Shown: positions 6,917 through 14,184 of the stretch, one piece after another
How positions within the stretch are numbered: the first letter of the stretch is position 1
Layout of the letters: every line of letters starts with the position of its first letter
Assembly: GCA_011526045.1 (NCBI GenBank)
Contig: WYBE01000047.1
Span: forward strand, 62,001 to 126,000
From: Nevskiales bacterium
GTDB taxonomy: Bacteria; Pseudomonadota; Gammaproteobacteria; Steroidobacterales; GCA-2729495
Direction: 5' to 3'
Length of the DNA stretch: 64,000 nt
Program-made: the position numbers and the translations under genes
The notes under the pieces: model-generated
The model's input: only the letters and a program-made list of their open reading frames with translations
Told to the model about the DNA's origin: nothing
Databases searched by the model: none

Positions 6917-7771
6917 ATGAAAACCCTCCTTCGTGCCGCAGTAGCTTTTTTCGCCACCCTCGTTTGTCGCGGCGCCTCGACAGACGAAGCCATCGTTGCG
7001 GCCATGAAACTGTCCGAGCAACCCAACTATAGCTGGAGCGCGACGATCGCGGACGACGTGCGCACCTACGACGTCGCCGGCAAGACCATTCGCGGCGCGG
7101 GCACATGGTTGCGACTACCGATGGTGAAATCGATTGCCGAGCGCCTGGGGCGCGATGCCGGCACCGACATCGAAGCCATCTTCAAGCGCAGCGATGCTTT
7201 TGTGATTCATACGCCTGAAGGCTGGAAAACGCTGCCCGAGCTTCCGCGGCGCCATCCCGACTTCGGCGACTCCGACGTTTGGATGCTCAATCTGCCGGGC
7301 ACTTCGGGTGGATCGCCAAGTGGCTTGGGGAGTCCTCGCGACCCATTCGACGACACCGGCATGTGGGCCTCGCTTCTGCACCGCGTGCCTGCCGGCGAGA
7401 CCGAGCGCGGCTACAGCAACGCACAGTTCGCCCTGAGTCGCCCCCACGAGGAGCTCGCTATCATCGTGAGCAGCCACACCGAAATGAAAGTCGAGGGAGA
7501 TCGCGTGAGCGGCTCGTTGTCCGACATCGGCGCCCAATTGCTGCTCGTGCACGCCGGCCAGGATCACATCGAACCCCTGGCGGCGGAAGGAATGTTCGAG
7601 CTGATCATTCGCGACGGGCTGGTGAGACGTTATCGCCTGCGCCTCGAAGGAATCCTCCTGATCGGAAAAAAACGGATTCTGGTGCGGCAGACCTCCGAGA
7701 CTGTGATCACGAATGTGGGAGCGACGCGTTTCGAGCTGCCCGAAGAGGCCCGGCACAAGCTCGGGGAGTGA
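6917..7771 (+). CDS. Secreted protein, copy 2 of a tandem pair
   Basis: 284 aa from the ATG at 6917, chosen because it gives a signal peptide (MKTLLRAAVAFFATLVCRGAS) aligned with copy 1. It matches copy 1 along its length: NYSWSATIADDVRTYDVAGKTIRG, WLRLPMVKSIAERLGRDAGTDIEAIFKRSDAFVI, and GYSNAQFALSRPHEELAIIVSSHTEMKVEGDRVSGSLSDIGAQLLLVHAGQDHIEP. The linker is longer here, with a Ser/Gly stretch around residues 130-150. Function unknown. The gene ends 53 bp before the convergent ECF sigma factor gene. Confidence 0.75.
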   Translation: MKTLLRAAVAFFATLVCRGASTDEAIVAAMKLSEQPNYSWSATIADDVRTYDVAGKTIRGAGTWLRLPMVKSIAERLGRDAGTDIEAIFKRSDAFVIHTPEGWKTLPELPRRHPDFGDSDVWMLNLPGTSGGSPSGLGSPRDPFDDTGMWASLLHRVPAGETERGYSNAQFALSRPHEELAIIVSSHTEMKVEGDRVSGSLSDIGAQLLLVHAGQDHIEPLAAEGMFELIIRDGLVRRYRLRLEGILLIGKKRILVRQTSETVITNVGATRFELPEEARHKLGE

Positions 7772-7824
7772 AGCGCGGCTTCGTCGAGAAATGCGCGCGG
7801 TAAGGTTGGTTGACCCACAAGCGG

Positions 7825-8466
7825 TCAAGCCGCGGACGCTTCGCACGAAGCCCCCTGCGAATCCGGCTCCTCTTCGAGCGACAACCACTCTCGCAGCTTT
7901 GCCTTCGCGCGATAGACCAAGTTCTCCACCGTCTTCGGCGCGATGCCGAGGATCTCGGCCGCCTCCTTGTGCGAGCGCTCCTCGATCGCGCAGAGCACGA
8001 GCGCGGCCTTCGCACGCTCGGGCAGCCGATCGATTGCCTCGCGCAGCCGGCGGAAGCGCTCGGCACGGCTGGCGCTGGCATCGGGAATCGCGCCGGGATC
8101 GGCAATCTGGCGCGGCGCGCCGTTTTCTCCCACCGGCTGATCGAGCCGGATCATCACCGGCGTGCGGCCTCGCCGGCGCGCCACATCGCGGCACTGGTTG
8201 AGCGCGATGCTGTAAATCCACGTCTTCGCCTTGCAGCACGGCCGATAGGTGCCGGCCTTGAAATACACCCGCACAAACGTCTCTTGCACGGCGTCGCGCG
8301 CCTCGGTCTCGTTGCCGAGATAGCGGTAAGTAAATGCAAACAGCGCGGCGTGGTGGCGCTGCATCAACGTGTCGAGCGCCGAGTCATCGCCGGCGGCGAT
8401 GGCCTGAATCAGGGGCAAGTCCTGGTCGCGATCGTCGCAACCGACATCGAAGCGAACGTTGTCCAT
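7825..8466 (-). CDS. ECF-type RNA polymerase sigma factor
   Basis: 213 aa with sigma region 2 at about residues 30-100 (ALFAFTYRYLGNETEARDAVQETFVRVYFKAGTYRPCCKAKTWIYSIALNQCRDVARRR) and region 4 at about 135-195 (RLPERAKAALVLCAIEERSHKEAAEILGIAPKTVENLVYRAKAKLREWL). Region 3 is replaced by a linker, as in ECF factors. A CC pair in the linker (RPCCKAKTW) is unusual and could sense metal or redox state. No anti-sigma gene is adjacent. The receiver-domain gene at 8480-8893 is 13 bp upstream on the same strand, so both are probably one transcript. It is a candidate for the factor recognising the CGT-type -10 promoters here, but this is inference. Confidence 0.9.
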   Translation of the reverse strand: MDNVRFDVGCDDRDQDLPLIQAIAAGDDSALDTLMQRHHAALFAFTYRYLGNETEARDAVQETFVRVYFKAGTYRPCCKAKTWIYSIALNQCRDVARRRGRTPVMIRLDQPVGENGAPRQIADPGAIPDASASRAERFRRLREAIDRLPERAKAALVLCAIEERSHKEAAEILGIAPKTVENLVYRAKAKLREWLSLEEEPDSQGASCEASAA

Positions 8467-8479
8467 AGTGGTGGGTAAG

Positions 8480-8893
8480 TTAGTTTTTCAGGTGTGGCGC
8501 ATCACCGCGCGGTCCCGGCGCATCGCCTGCCTTCAACAGCGCTCGCGTGATGGCGATCAGCCGTTCCGGTCCGTGATGCTTGGGGACGAAGGCCGAAGCT
8601 CCCGCCGCGCGGGCGAGGCGCGCCTTCTCGCCGAGATCGAAAAGCGTGATGGCGATGATCGGCAGCTCCGACGTGCGGGCGCGCAGCGATTTGATCAGGT
8701 CGAGTCCGCTGGAGGATTTGAGCTCGAGATCGGTCAGCACCAAGTCGGGCCGCAGCGAGACGATCGCGGCAAACGCACCCCGCGCATCCTCGGCCTGGCC
8801 GCAGACGGCCAGATCGGACTCGCGCTCGAGCGCAGCCACGATGCTTTTCCGCATCAGCGGATGATCCTCCACGACAAAGATTCTGCTTTTCAT
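8480..8893 (-). CDS. Single-domain response regulator (receiver only)
   Basis: 137 aa from the ATG at 8893. It is a complete CheY-like receiver: acidic pair E9-D10 (VVEDHP), phospho-acceptor D55 (LVLTDLEL), Thr in IAITLF and Lys in FVPKHHG. There is no output domain; the tail is short and Pro/Gly-rich. It is related to the receiver of the NarL-type regulator at 9084-9782. It probably acts by protein contact, perhaps on the adjacent ECF sigma factor 13 bp downstream or as a phosphate sink for the kinase at 9823-11292. Both roles are inferred from position only. Confidence 0.85.
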   Translation of the reverse strand: MKSRIFVVEDHPLMRKSIVAALERESDLAVCGQAEDARGAFAAIVSLRPDLVLTDLELKSSSGLDLIKSLRARTSELPIIAITLFDLGEKARLARAAGASAFVPKHHGPERLIAITRALLKAGDAPGPRGDAPHLKN

Positions 8894-9040
8894 GGTGCGT
8901 GGTCCGGTCGGAGCGGATGCCTTCGCGGCGTGGCGCGTCCTGGCCACGGGTCGCGGCGCCGATGCGATGCGGACGTTTGCGTATCATGCACGCAGCAGTA
9001 TCGGCCAGGCGCGCGCTCCCGCCCATCGGCGGGAAAGGTC

Positions 9041-9062
9041 CGCGCACCTACGCCGGTGCGCG
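9041..9062. terminator. Hairpin between the two response-regulator genes
   Basis: CGCGCACC (9041-9048) pairs with GGTGCGCG (9055-9062) around a 6-nt loop. On the minus strand it follows the NarL-type regulator stop by about 20 bp and is followed by GACCTTTCC. It has only a weak T-tract, so it may be a weak terminator or processing site. Confidence 0.35.
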
Positions 9063-9083
9063 CCCGATCGCTAAGGGAAATCC

Positions 9084-9782
9084 TTATTGGCCGCTTCGCC
9101 CCTGCGAGTGCACCCACTGAATGGCGAAGCGCTGAAACTGCGGCGTGCTCGTGAACCCGAGCTTCTGTTTCATGTTCGCGCGGTGCACTTCCACGGTCTT
9201 CGGACTCAGGTGCAGGCGCTCGCCGATTTCCTCGGTGCTCCAGCCCTCGCCATACAGGCGCAAAACCTCCAGCTCTCGATCGGTCAGTTTTTCCTCGGGG
9301 CCGTTGCCGGTGCCGCTTTCGCCGCCGACCATCGACTGGAGCACCCTGGCGGACATGCGCGGACTCAATGCCACTTCGCCCCTCAAAACCGCACGGATCG
9401 CGGCAGCGAGTTGCTCGGCCGAGCCCTCGCCCTTCATCACGTAGCCGCGCCCACCGGCGCGCAGGACACGCGGCGCGTAAATTGCCTCTTCCTGCATCGA
9501 CATCGCAAGCACCGGCAGTGCGGGATGCAGCGCGCGGATATCCTTGATCAGCTCGATGCCATCCTTGTCCGGCAAGGTCATGTCCACCACGACGACATCC
9601 GGTCCGAGCTGCTCGATGGCCTCCATCGCCGCCTTCGCCGTGGCCGCCTCGCCACACACCTGCAGATCCGGTTCGCGATTGAGCAGATCGGCCTGGCCGC
9701 GCCGCATCAGCGGGTGATCGTCGACCAGCAGAATCTGCTTCTTCGGTGGCGGGCGTTTCGACGGGTGTGATGGCTGCGGCAT
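9084..9782 (-). CDS. NarL/FixJ-family response regulator
   Basis: 232 aa from the ATG at 9782. The receiver has DD at about 21-22, phospho-acceptor D67 (VVVVDMTLPD), Thr/Ser in LAMSMQ and Lys in GYVMKGEG. The LuxR-type helix-turn-helix is at about residues 165-212 (LTDRELEVLRLYGEGWSTEEIGERLHLSPKTVEVHRANMKQKLG). It lies 40 bp after the end of the FixL-like kinase gene and is its likely partner, making an oxygen- or redox-responsive pair. A TTG at 9800 would extend the protein by six residues. A weak promoter of the TGAGGGAT class at 9796-9825 could give independent expression. Confidence 0.9.
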   Translation of the reverse strand: MPQPSHPSKRPPPKKQILLVDDHPLMRRGQADLLNREPDLQVCGEAATAKAAMEAIEQLGPDVVVVDMTLPDKDGIELIKDIRALHPALPVLAMSMQEEAIYAPRVLRAGGRGYVMKGEGSAEQLAAAIRAVLRGEVALSPRMSARVLQSMVGGESGTGNGPEEKLTDRELEVLRLYGEGWSTEEIGERLHLSPKTVEVHRANMKQKLGFTSTPQFQRFAIQWVHSQGRSGQ

Positions 9783-9795
9783 CGGTTTGTCTTTC

Positions 9796-9825
9796 TTCAA
9801 CGCTGCGACTGGCCGGCGCCCCTCA
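9796..9825 (-). promoter_or_regulatory. Weak promoter TGAGGGGC-N15-CGTTGAA
   Basis: -35 TGAGGGGC at 9825-9818 overlaps the kinase stop codon, 15-bp spacer, -10 CGTTGAA at 9802-9796. The leader to the ATG at 9782 is 13 nt. Two mismatches in the -35. Confidence 0.4.
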
Positions 9826-11292
9826 GATGCCCTCGGCGATTCCGACGCCGGCGACCACGGCGGCAGGCACCGTGCAGTTCACCTCGACCCCGCCTTCCGG
9901 CCTGCTCTGCACCGCCAGTTCGCCGCCGAGCAAGCGCGCGCGCTGCTCCATGGTGCGAAGACCGATTCCGCCGCCGGCGGCCTGGCTCGCCAGGCCCGTG
10001 CCGTTGTCGCGGACGCTCAAGATCACGACGGACTCACGACGCCCGAGCGCGACGTCGATGCGCGTGGCGCCGCCGTGCTTGAGCGCGTTGTGCACCGCTT
10101 CCTGCACGATGCGGTAAAGATGGCTCGCTGCGGCCTGGCTCTCGACGCGCATCGCACGATCGCCGGCAAACGAACACGCCACCCCGCGCGCGACGCTCAC
10201 TCGCGCCGCCAGGTTTTCGAGCGCCTGGGCCAGTCCGTCCGGCGCGGCGCGCACGGCATAGAGCTCGTGCGCGAGATCGCGCGCCTGGCGAATGGCGGTG
10301 GTCAGCTCTTCGCAAAGCTGCCGTGCGGTTTCCGCGAGCCGCGGTTGCGCCTCCTTGAGATCGCTCTGCATGCCTTGCATCAGGAAAAGCAGTCCGCCGA
10401 GCTGCTGCCCGAGGCCGTCGTGCAGCTCGCGCCCGATGCGCGCCCGCTCGTGCTCGGCCGCGGCGGCGACCTGCTGCTCGAGGTTCCGCCGCTCGGAGAT
10501 GTCGCGCATCAGCGCGGTAAACAGGCGCCGGTCGCCCAGCCGCACCTCACTGATCGAAAGATCCATTGGAAAACGCGTGCCGTCCCTGCGCTGCGCGACA
10601 ACTTCGCGGCCGATGCCGATGATCTTCGCCTCGCCGGTGCGAAGATAATTGGCGATGTAGGTGTCGTGCCGTTCGTGGTCGGGCGACGGCATGAGCATGC
10701 TCACGTTGCGGCCGAGGACTTCCGCCGCCGCATAGCCGAACATCTTTTCGGCGGCGCGATTGACCGAGTCGATGCGGCCACGCTCGTCGATGGTGACGAT
10801 GCCCTCGACCGCGGTCTCCAGAATCGCCTCGCCGCGGCGCTGCTTCTCCTCGAGCTCGCGCGTGCGCTCCGTCACGCGCTGCTCGAGCTGGAACGTCAGC
10901 TCGCGCAACTGCGCCTCAGTCTCCTCGCGCGAGCGCACCTCTTTTTGCACAACGGCGAGCGCGTCGCCGAGCTGCTGCGAGCGATGGACGATGCCCCATG
11001 CGGTCCACGCACTCAGCCACAACGCGAGCAAGCCCATCGCACGGTTGCCTACGCCCCATTCCAGTGATCCGGCCGCCGGTGACAGGAAGACGCCTGCGAC
11101 CGTGAACACTGTGCACAGTGCAGCGAGCAGCAGAACCAGCTTGGGACGGCCCAGCGGCGCGGCCACCAGGATGACCGGCACATACAGCGCCCAGATTGCC
11201 ACGCCCAGCGGCGTGAACCAGTCGATGACGAAAACGGCGGCGGCCCAGAGAAGCGCGCCGACCAGAAGAAAACGGTTTTGCGGGGAATTCAT
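9823..11292 (-). CDS. Sensor histidine kinase with FixL-type haem PAS and HisKA_3 core
   Basis: 489 aa from the ATG at 11292. About four hydrophobic segments lie in residues 6-103, followed by a coiled coil (about 105-152), a PAS domain (155-270), a HisKA_3 dimerisation domain with phospho-acceptor His291 (RIGRELHDGLGQQL) and a HATPase domain with IVQEAVHNALKHG, VRDNGTGL and GGGIGLRTMEQRA. The PAS contains ERHDTYIANYLRTGE and IIGIGREV. These match the haem-binding FixL PAS, where His (here His209) ligates haem and Arg (here Arg229) responds to oxygen. It is therefore probably an oxygen sensor. The NarL-type regulator follows downstream. Start chosen because upstream codons lack protein-like sequence. 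Confidence 0.85.
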   Translation of the reverse strand: MNSPQNRFLLVGALLWAAAVFVIDWFTPLGVAIWALYVPVILVAAPLGRPKLVLLLAALCTVFTVAGVFLSPAAGSLEWGVGNRAMGLLALWLSAWTAWGIVHRSQQLGDALAVVQKEVRSREETEAQLRELTFQLEQRVTERTRELEEKQRRGEAILETAVEGIVTIDERGRIDSVNRAAEKMFGYAAAEVLGRNVSMLMPSPDHERHDTYIANYLRTGEAKIIGIGREVVAQRRDGTRFPMDLSISEVRLGDRRLFTALMRDISERRNLEQQVAAAAEHERARIGRELHDGLGQQLGGLLFLMQGMQSDLKEAQPRLAETARQLCEELTTAIRQARDLAHELYAVRAAPDGLAQALENLAARVSVARGVACSFAGDRAMRVESQAAASHLYRIVQEAVHNALKHGGATRIDVALGRRESVVILSVRDNGTGLASQAAGGGIGLRTMEQRARLLGGELAVQSRPEGGVEVNCTVPAAVVAGVGIAEGI

Positions 11293-11425
11293 TTCGAACA
11301 GAAACCAATGCGGGTGACCGCCCGGCCGTTCGGGATGAAACCGAAACGCCGGGCACGTTGTGTGCGCACGATCACGCGCGCACGTGCGCTTGCCCGCTCC
11401 GGCTTTTTGCGGCGACGGGAAGCCT

Positions 11426-11866
11426 TCAGGCCGCCACAGGCGGTGCTCGACCCGGAATCGACTTCCGCAAAAGGATCTCCACGAAACCCGACGCACGCGG
11501 GGGCCCGCGGTTCTGCGCGCGACGGACCGCGTGATTCTGCTGAGCCGCGGCTCGCGCACTTAGCTCATCCAACGCAAGGAAATCAAGCACCGCAGCCGAT
11601 GGCGGCGCGCCGATGGCGAAACTCTGAAACTCGCTGGCCGGAAACGAGCGGATGTCCTCACAGCAGTTTCCTGACGGACCGTGCTGATCGTGCCCGGCAG
11701 GCTCGCTCTCATCATGATGCACCTGCCCAACGTGCGCCGCCTCCGATTCGTGCGCACGCGCGTCGGGAATCACGCGGCCGGCACACAACACGACATAGGC
11801 GAACCACAGCCCCGCTGCGCATAACAGCACCCGCGAACGGAAGCGGTGGCCTTGGATCAGGGACAT
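11426..11866 (-). CDS. Secreted His-rich small protein
   Basis: 146 aa from the ATG at 11866 (a GTG one codon earlier is possible). An N-terminal hydrophobic signal (RSRVLLCAAGLWFAYVVLCAGRV) is followed by a His-rich stretch (AHESEAAHVGQVHHDESEPAGHDQHGPSGNCCED) that could bind Zn, Cu or Ni. The C-terminal RGPPRAS and GRAPPVAA resemble the RGPP/RAPSL ends of small proteins placed before heavy-metal efflux operons, including those at 38506 and 48070 here. No efflux gene lies next to this one. A TGAGGGAT-class promoter ends 15 nt upstream. Metal binding is inferred from composition. Confidence 0.6.
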   Translation of the reverse strand: MSLIQGHRFRSRVLLCAAGLWFAYVVLCAGRVIPDARAHESEAAHVGQVHHDESEPAGHDQHGPSGNCCEDIRSFPASEFQSFAIGAPPSAAVLDFLALDELSARAAAQQNHAVRRAQNRGPPRASGFVEILLRKSIPGRAPPVAA

Positions 11867-11881
11867 CACGGGTAGGCCTGA

Positions 11882-11910
11882 TTATACGTGGAAGCGCAGC
11901 TTATCCCTCA
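11882..11910 (-). promoter_or_regulatory. Promoter TGAGGGAT-N14-CGTATAA
   Basis: -35 TGAGGGAT at 11910-11903, 14-bp spacer, -10 CGTATAA at 11888-11882, 15 nt before the ATG of the His-rich secreted protein gene. Confidence 0.75.
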
Positions 11911-11980
11911 AGAAATTTTATCCCTGCGCGATATCTGCTTTCGTCGAGTGAGCTGGGCTCAGATTCCCGCCTTTAATCCG

Positions 11981-12664
11981 TCAGTCTCCGGACGCTATGG
12001 CCACTGCGGTCATCATACCCCAGAACCAGCCGATCTTAAATCGACTCACGACCGGATGTGCGTAGCCGCTATCCCGAAGCAGGCGTATGCATTCTCGTGC
12101 TCGATAGACCATGAACACGTCGCGCTTCGTCCGGCACAAATACCAGCCGAGGATTCGGCAACCGACGAAGTCGGCACACCAATCCGTCAGCACGAGTCTT
12201 CCGCCGGGCCGAAGCACCCGACGCATCTCGCGGAGCGTCGCCATGGGCTCGGTAACGCAGTGAAACACGCTGCAGCACGTCACCGCGTCGAAACGCGCGC
12301 TCTCAAACGGAAGCTCCTCGGCCCAACTTCGGCCCAACTCGACTGTCGGCGGCAGCCGCCGTCGGGCGATCGCCAGCATCTCCGGGACCGGATCGACGCC
12401 GGCCAGCCGCGCTTGCGGGACGTTGCGGGCAAGCTCGCCGAGCAACATACCCGTGCCACAGCCGACATCGAGCAGCCGGTCGCCGGGACACATGGCCAAT
12501 CGTGCGATGGTTTCGCGAATGGTAGCCCTGCTGTAAAACGACCACCGCTTCTCATAACTGGAAGCGAGATCCGCGTATTCCCGGAGAACCGCGCGCCGCA
12601 CGCGGGCTTCGGCCGCCGGGTTCGCCGCCGGAACGCAACCTCCAGTGGAGGAACCAAGGCGCAT
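11981..12664 (-). CDS. SAM-dependent class I methyltransferase
   Basis: 227 aa. Motif I is LLDVGCGTGMLLGELA at about residues 64-80, motif II acidic is GVDPVPEML, motif III-like is LPFESARFDAVTCCSVFHCV, and the post-motif is LRPGGRLVLTDWC. This is the UbiE/Methyltransf_11 type of small-molecule methyltransferase. The C-terminal part is Cys- and Trp-containing (LGWYLCRTKRDVFMVY, SRFKIGWFWGMM) and may form a substrate pocket or membrane-facing helix. It begins 4 bp after the TonB-like gene ends, so the two are probably co-transcribed. Substrate unknown. Confidence 0.85.
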   Translation of the reverse strand: MRLGSSTGGCVPAANPAAEARVRRAVLREYADLASSYEKRWSFYSRATIRETIARLAMCPGDRLLDVGCGTGMLLGELARNVPQARLAGVDPVPEMLAIARRRLPPTVELGRSWAEELPFESARFDAVTCCSVFHCVTEPMATLREMRRVLRPGGRLVLTDWCADFVGCRILGWYLCRTKRDVFMVYRARECIRLLRDSGYAHPVVSRFKIGWFWGMMTAVAIASGD

Positions 12665-12668
12665 CGGA

Positions 12669-13436
12669 TCAAATCTCCGCGTCCAACCCGTCGCGCAGCG
12701 AGAACGCGATTGGCACGCGCATGCGCACGTTCACCGCGCGGCCGGCGCGGGTGCCCGGACGAAACCGCCACTTCGCCACCGTGGCCAGCGTCACTTCGTC
12801 GAAGGCGGGGTTCGTGCTCTCGACCACCGTCGCGCTGACCACGTTGCCTCGCGCATCGACAACGAACTCGACGCGCACCGTTCCTTCCTCGCCCTTCTTC
12901 TTCAACTTCACCGGATAGGCCGGCGCCATCTGCAAGAGCGGCTCCGGCGCGCGATCGAGATCGGCGAGATTGAAAATATTGCCGATGCTCTCGGCGATTC
13001 TCTTCCCGCTGCGGCTGACGTGCTCGGGGATCGTGAACACCTTCGCATCGCCAAAGTCCGGCCGGGGCAGCAGCGAGGCGAAATCGACTTGTTGCACGAA
13101 ATCGTCCGGCCGCGGAAGCTGCGGCAGGTCGGCCTGCATGGGCGGCGGCGGCCCGAGCTCTGGCGGCTCGCCCGCAGCGTCGCCGATCGGCGGCTCGGGT
13201 TCATCAAGCTCTTTCAGCTCTGGTAAGGCGATTGTCAGAGCGATCAGGTTCTCGTCCGACGCGCGTCGCGGAATGGACTTCGGTCCGGGCCGAAATCCGA
13301 AGAGAAGCAGCACATGCAGCCCGCCCGAAACCACGAGCGCCAGCGCTGCTCGGTTTCGCGCACGCGAGCGGCTCGGATATTTCCACGAGCGCGCGGTTGG
13401 CGGCGCGGCAGGCTGCGGCAATACGGCTTGTGCCAT
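12669..13436 (-). CDS. TonB-like energy transducer
   Basis: 255 aa from the ATG at 13436. A short basic cytoplasmic N-terminus is followed by one membrane segment (AALALVVSGGLHVLLLFGF, about 32-50), a long Pro/Asp/Glu-rich periplasmic linker and a TonB C-terminal domain at about 165-245 (APAYPVKLKKKGEEGTVRVEFVVDARGNVVSATVVESTNPAFDEVTLATVAKWRFRPG). The His in the membrane segment matches the conserved TonB His that couples to ExbBD. No exbB/exbD are adjacent. GAAGGG lies just before the ATG. A TGAGGGAT-class promoter candidate ends 8 nt upstream. It probably energises outer-membrane transporters. Confidence 0.85.
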   Translation of the reverse strand: MAQAVLPQPAAPPTARSWKYPSRSRARNRAALALVVSGGLHVLLLFGFRPGPKSIPRRASDENLIALTIALPELKELDEPEPPIGDAAGEPPELGPPPPMQADLPQLPRPDDFVQQVDFASLLPRPDFGDAKVFTIPEHVSRSGKRIAESIGNIFNLADLDRAPEPLLQMAPAYPVKLKKKGEEGTVRVEFVVDARGNVVSATVVESTNPAFDEVTLATVAKWRFRPGTRAGRAVNVRMRVPIAFSLRDGLDAEI

Positions 13437-13444
13437 CACCCTTC

Positions 13445-13473
13445 TTCAACGCGGCCCACCGCCAAATCCCGCA
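13445..13473 (-). promoter_or_regulatory. Promoter TGCGGGAT-N14-CGTTGAA
   Basis: -35 TGCGGGAT at 13473-13466 (one mismatch), 14-bp spacer, -10 CGTTGAA at 13451-13445, 8 nt before the TonB-like ATG. The implied message is leaderless or nearly so. Confidence 0.55.
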
Positions 13474-13716
13474 AGGTCGCCCCAAAAAACGTTGCGGGCC
13501 GCGCGCGTGAAGCGTCACCGCAAAAAAAGCGGGCCGGCCGCAGACATCCACTCGTCCGCGGCCGGCATTTTGCTGGGGTAACTGAATCGTTGGGGACGTG
13601 GCGAGTCGTCAACCGAAGAGCTCAGAAGCGATATCGCACCTTCGCATAGCGGATGTGCGCCCATTCGCCTTCGTTCACGCAGGTCAAAATACGCGCAGCT
13701 TTTCCCGTTCAGGAAA

Positions 13717-13746
13717 CGAGGGAACGCTCACGCGCCCTTCGTTCAA
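13717..13746 (+). promoter_or_regulatory. Promoter CGAGGGAA-N15-CGTTCAA
   Basis: -35 CGAGGGAA at 13717-13724 (two mismatches), 15-bp spacer, -10 CGTTCAA at 13740-13746. It lies 47 bp before the small ORF at 13794. Confidence 0.55.
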
Positions 13747-13793
13747 CCAGGTGCACCGATACTCGTTCGGCAAACAAGCGGAGCGGACACACC

Positions 13794-13865
13794 ATGAAAC
13801 GGACAGCGATTCGGTTCGAAATAATCAACCTGCGGATGGGGGAGTGGCACGGAGGTCCCGCATGA
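13794..13865 (+). CDS. 23-aa small ORF coupled to the next gene
   Basis: MKRTAIRFEIINLRMGEWHGGPA followed by TGA. A CGGAG lies about 10 nt before the ATG. Its last codons contain the GGAGG ribosome binding site of the next ORF, and the two overlap by ATGA (13862-13865), the classic arrangement for translational coupling. The promoter at 13717-13746 precedes it. It may be a functional small protein or a leader peptide that controls the 60-aa membrane protein. No homologue is known to me. Confidence 0.4.
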   Translation: MKRTAIRFEIINLRMGEWHGGPA

Positions 13866-14044
13866 TCCGTCGTGATTACAGGGAGGAAGTCGGCCTGAAG
13901 CCAGCAACGAAGGAAGTGCCGCTCCCGCTGGCGCTGATCATCCTCGCCGCCGCCGCAGGCCTGCTGTGGTGGGCTGTGGCCAAGACGCACTCGGCGAGTG
14001 TAGTCGACACGTCACCGCAGACCGAACTGACGATCCACAGGTAG
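13862..14044 (+). CDS. 60-aa single-span membrane protein
   Basis: Starts at the ATG at 13862 with a near-perfect GGAGG 6 nt upstream. A basic N-terminus (MIRRDYREEVGLKPATKE) is followed by one transmembrane helix (VPLPLALIILAAAAGLLWWAVA, about residues 22-43) and a short Ser/Thr-rich tail. The in-frame upstream extension back to 13598 reads as non-protein and would span the small ORF. Coupled by a 4-bp overlap to the 23-aa ORF. Function unknown; possibly a stress-induced inner-membrane peptide. Confidence 0.55.
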   Translation: MIRRDYREEVGLKPATKEVPLPLALIILAAAAGLLWWAVAKTHSASVVDTSPQTELTIHR

Positions 14045-14184
14045 AGCACGAAACCAGTCGCTGACCGCAGCAGGATCACCTCAGGACCGCCGCCGGGCGC
14101 CACCATGCTCCCGCGAAAGCAGACGCCGCGAACAAGTCGCTCACGCGAACATGGGTTCGCAGACGTTCACTTCGTAGAAACCTT

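Larger units (their letters stand above)
5626..7771 (+). repeat. Tandem gene duplication, period about 1.07 kb
   Basis: The genes at 5856 and 6917 are close paralogues, and their upstream regions match too. CCGCACTTCG is at 5626 and 6708, CAGTTTTTCAGG at 5650 and 6732 (both offset 1082 bp), and a TGAGGGAT-type promoter at 5737 and 6815. The duplication unit therefore included promoter and gene. The second copy of the leftward activator element has lost a recognisable -10. Confidence 0.75.
13437..13793. other. Intergenic region with divergent promoters
   Basis: 357 bp between the TonB-like gene (left) and the small coupled ORFs (right). It holds a leftward candidate promoter (13445-13473), a rightward one (13717-13746) and, before the latter, a CAAAAT..GCGCAGCTTTTC stretch at about 13685-13704 that recurs before the promoter at 640. 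The remaining sequence shows no convincing gene. Confidence 0.55.

Noticed and set aside
7115-8239. 374-aa minus-strand frame antisense to the duplicated gene and ECF sigma gene
   Set aside because: Runs through two real coding regions in another frame; no signal, motif or ribosome binding site.
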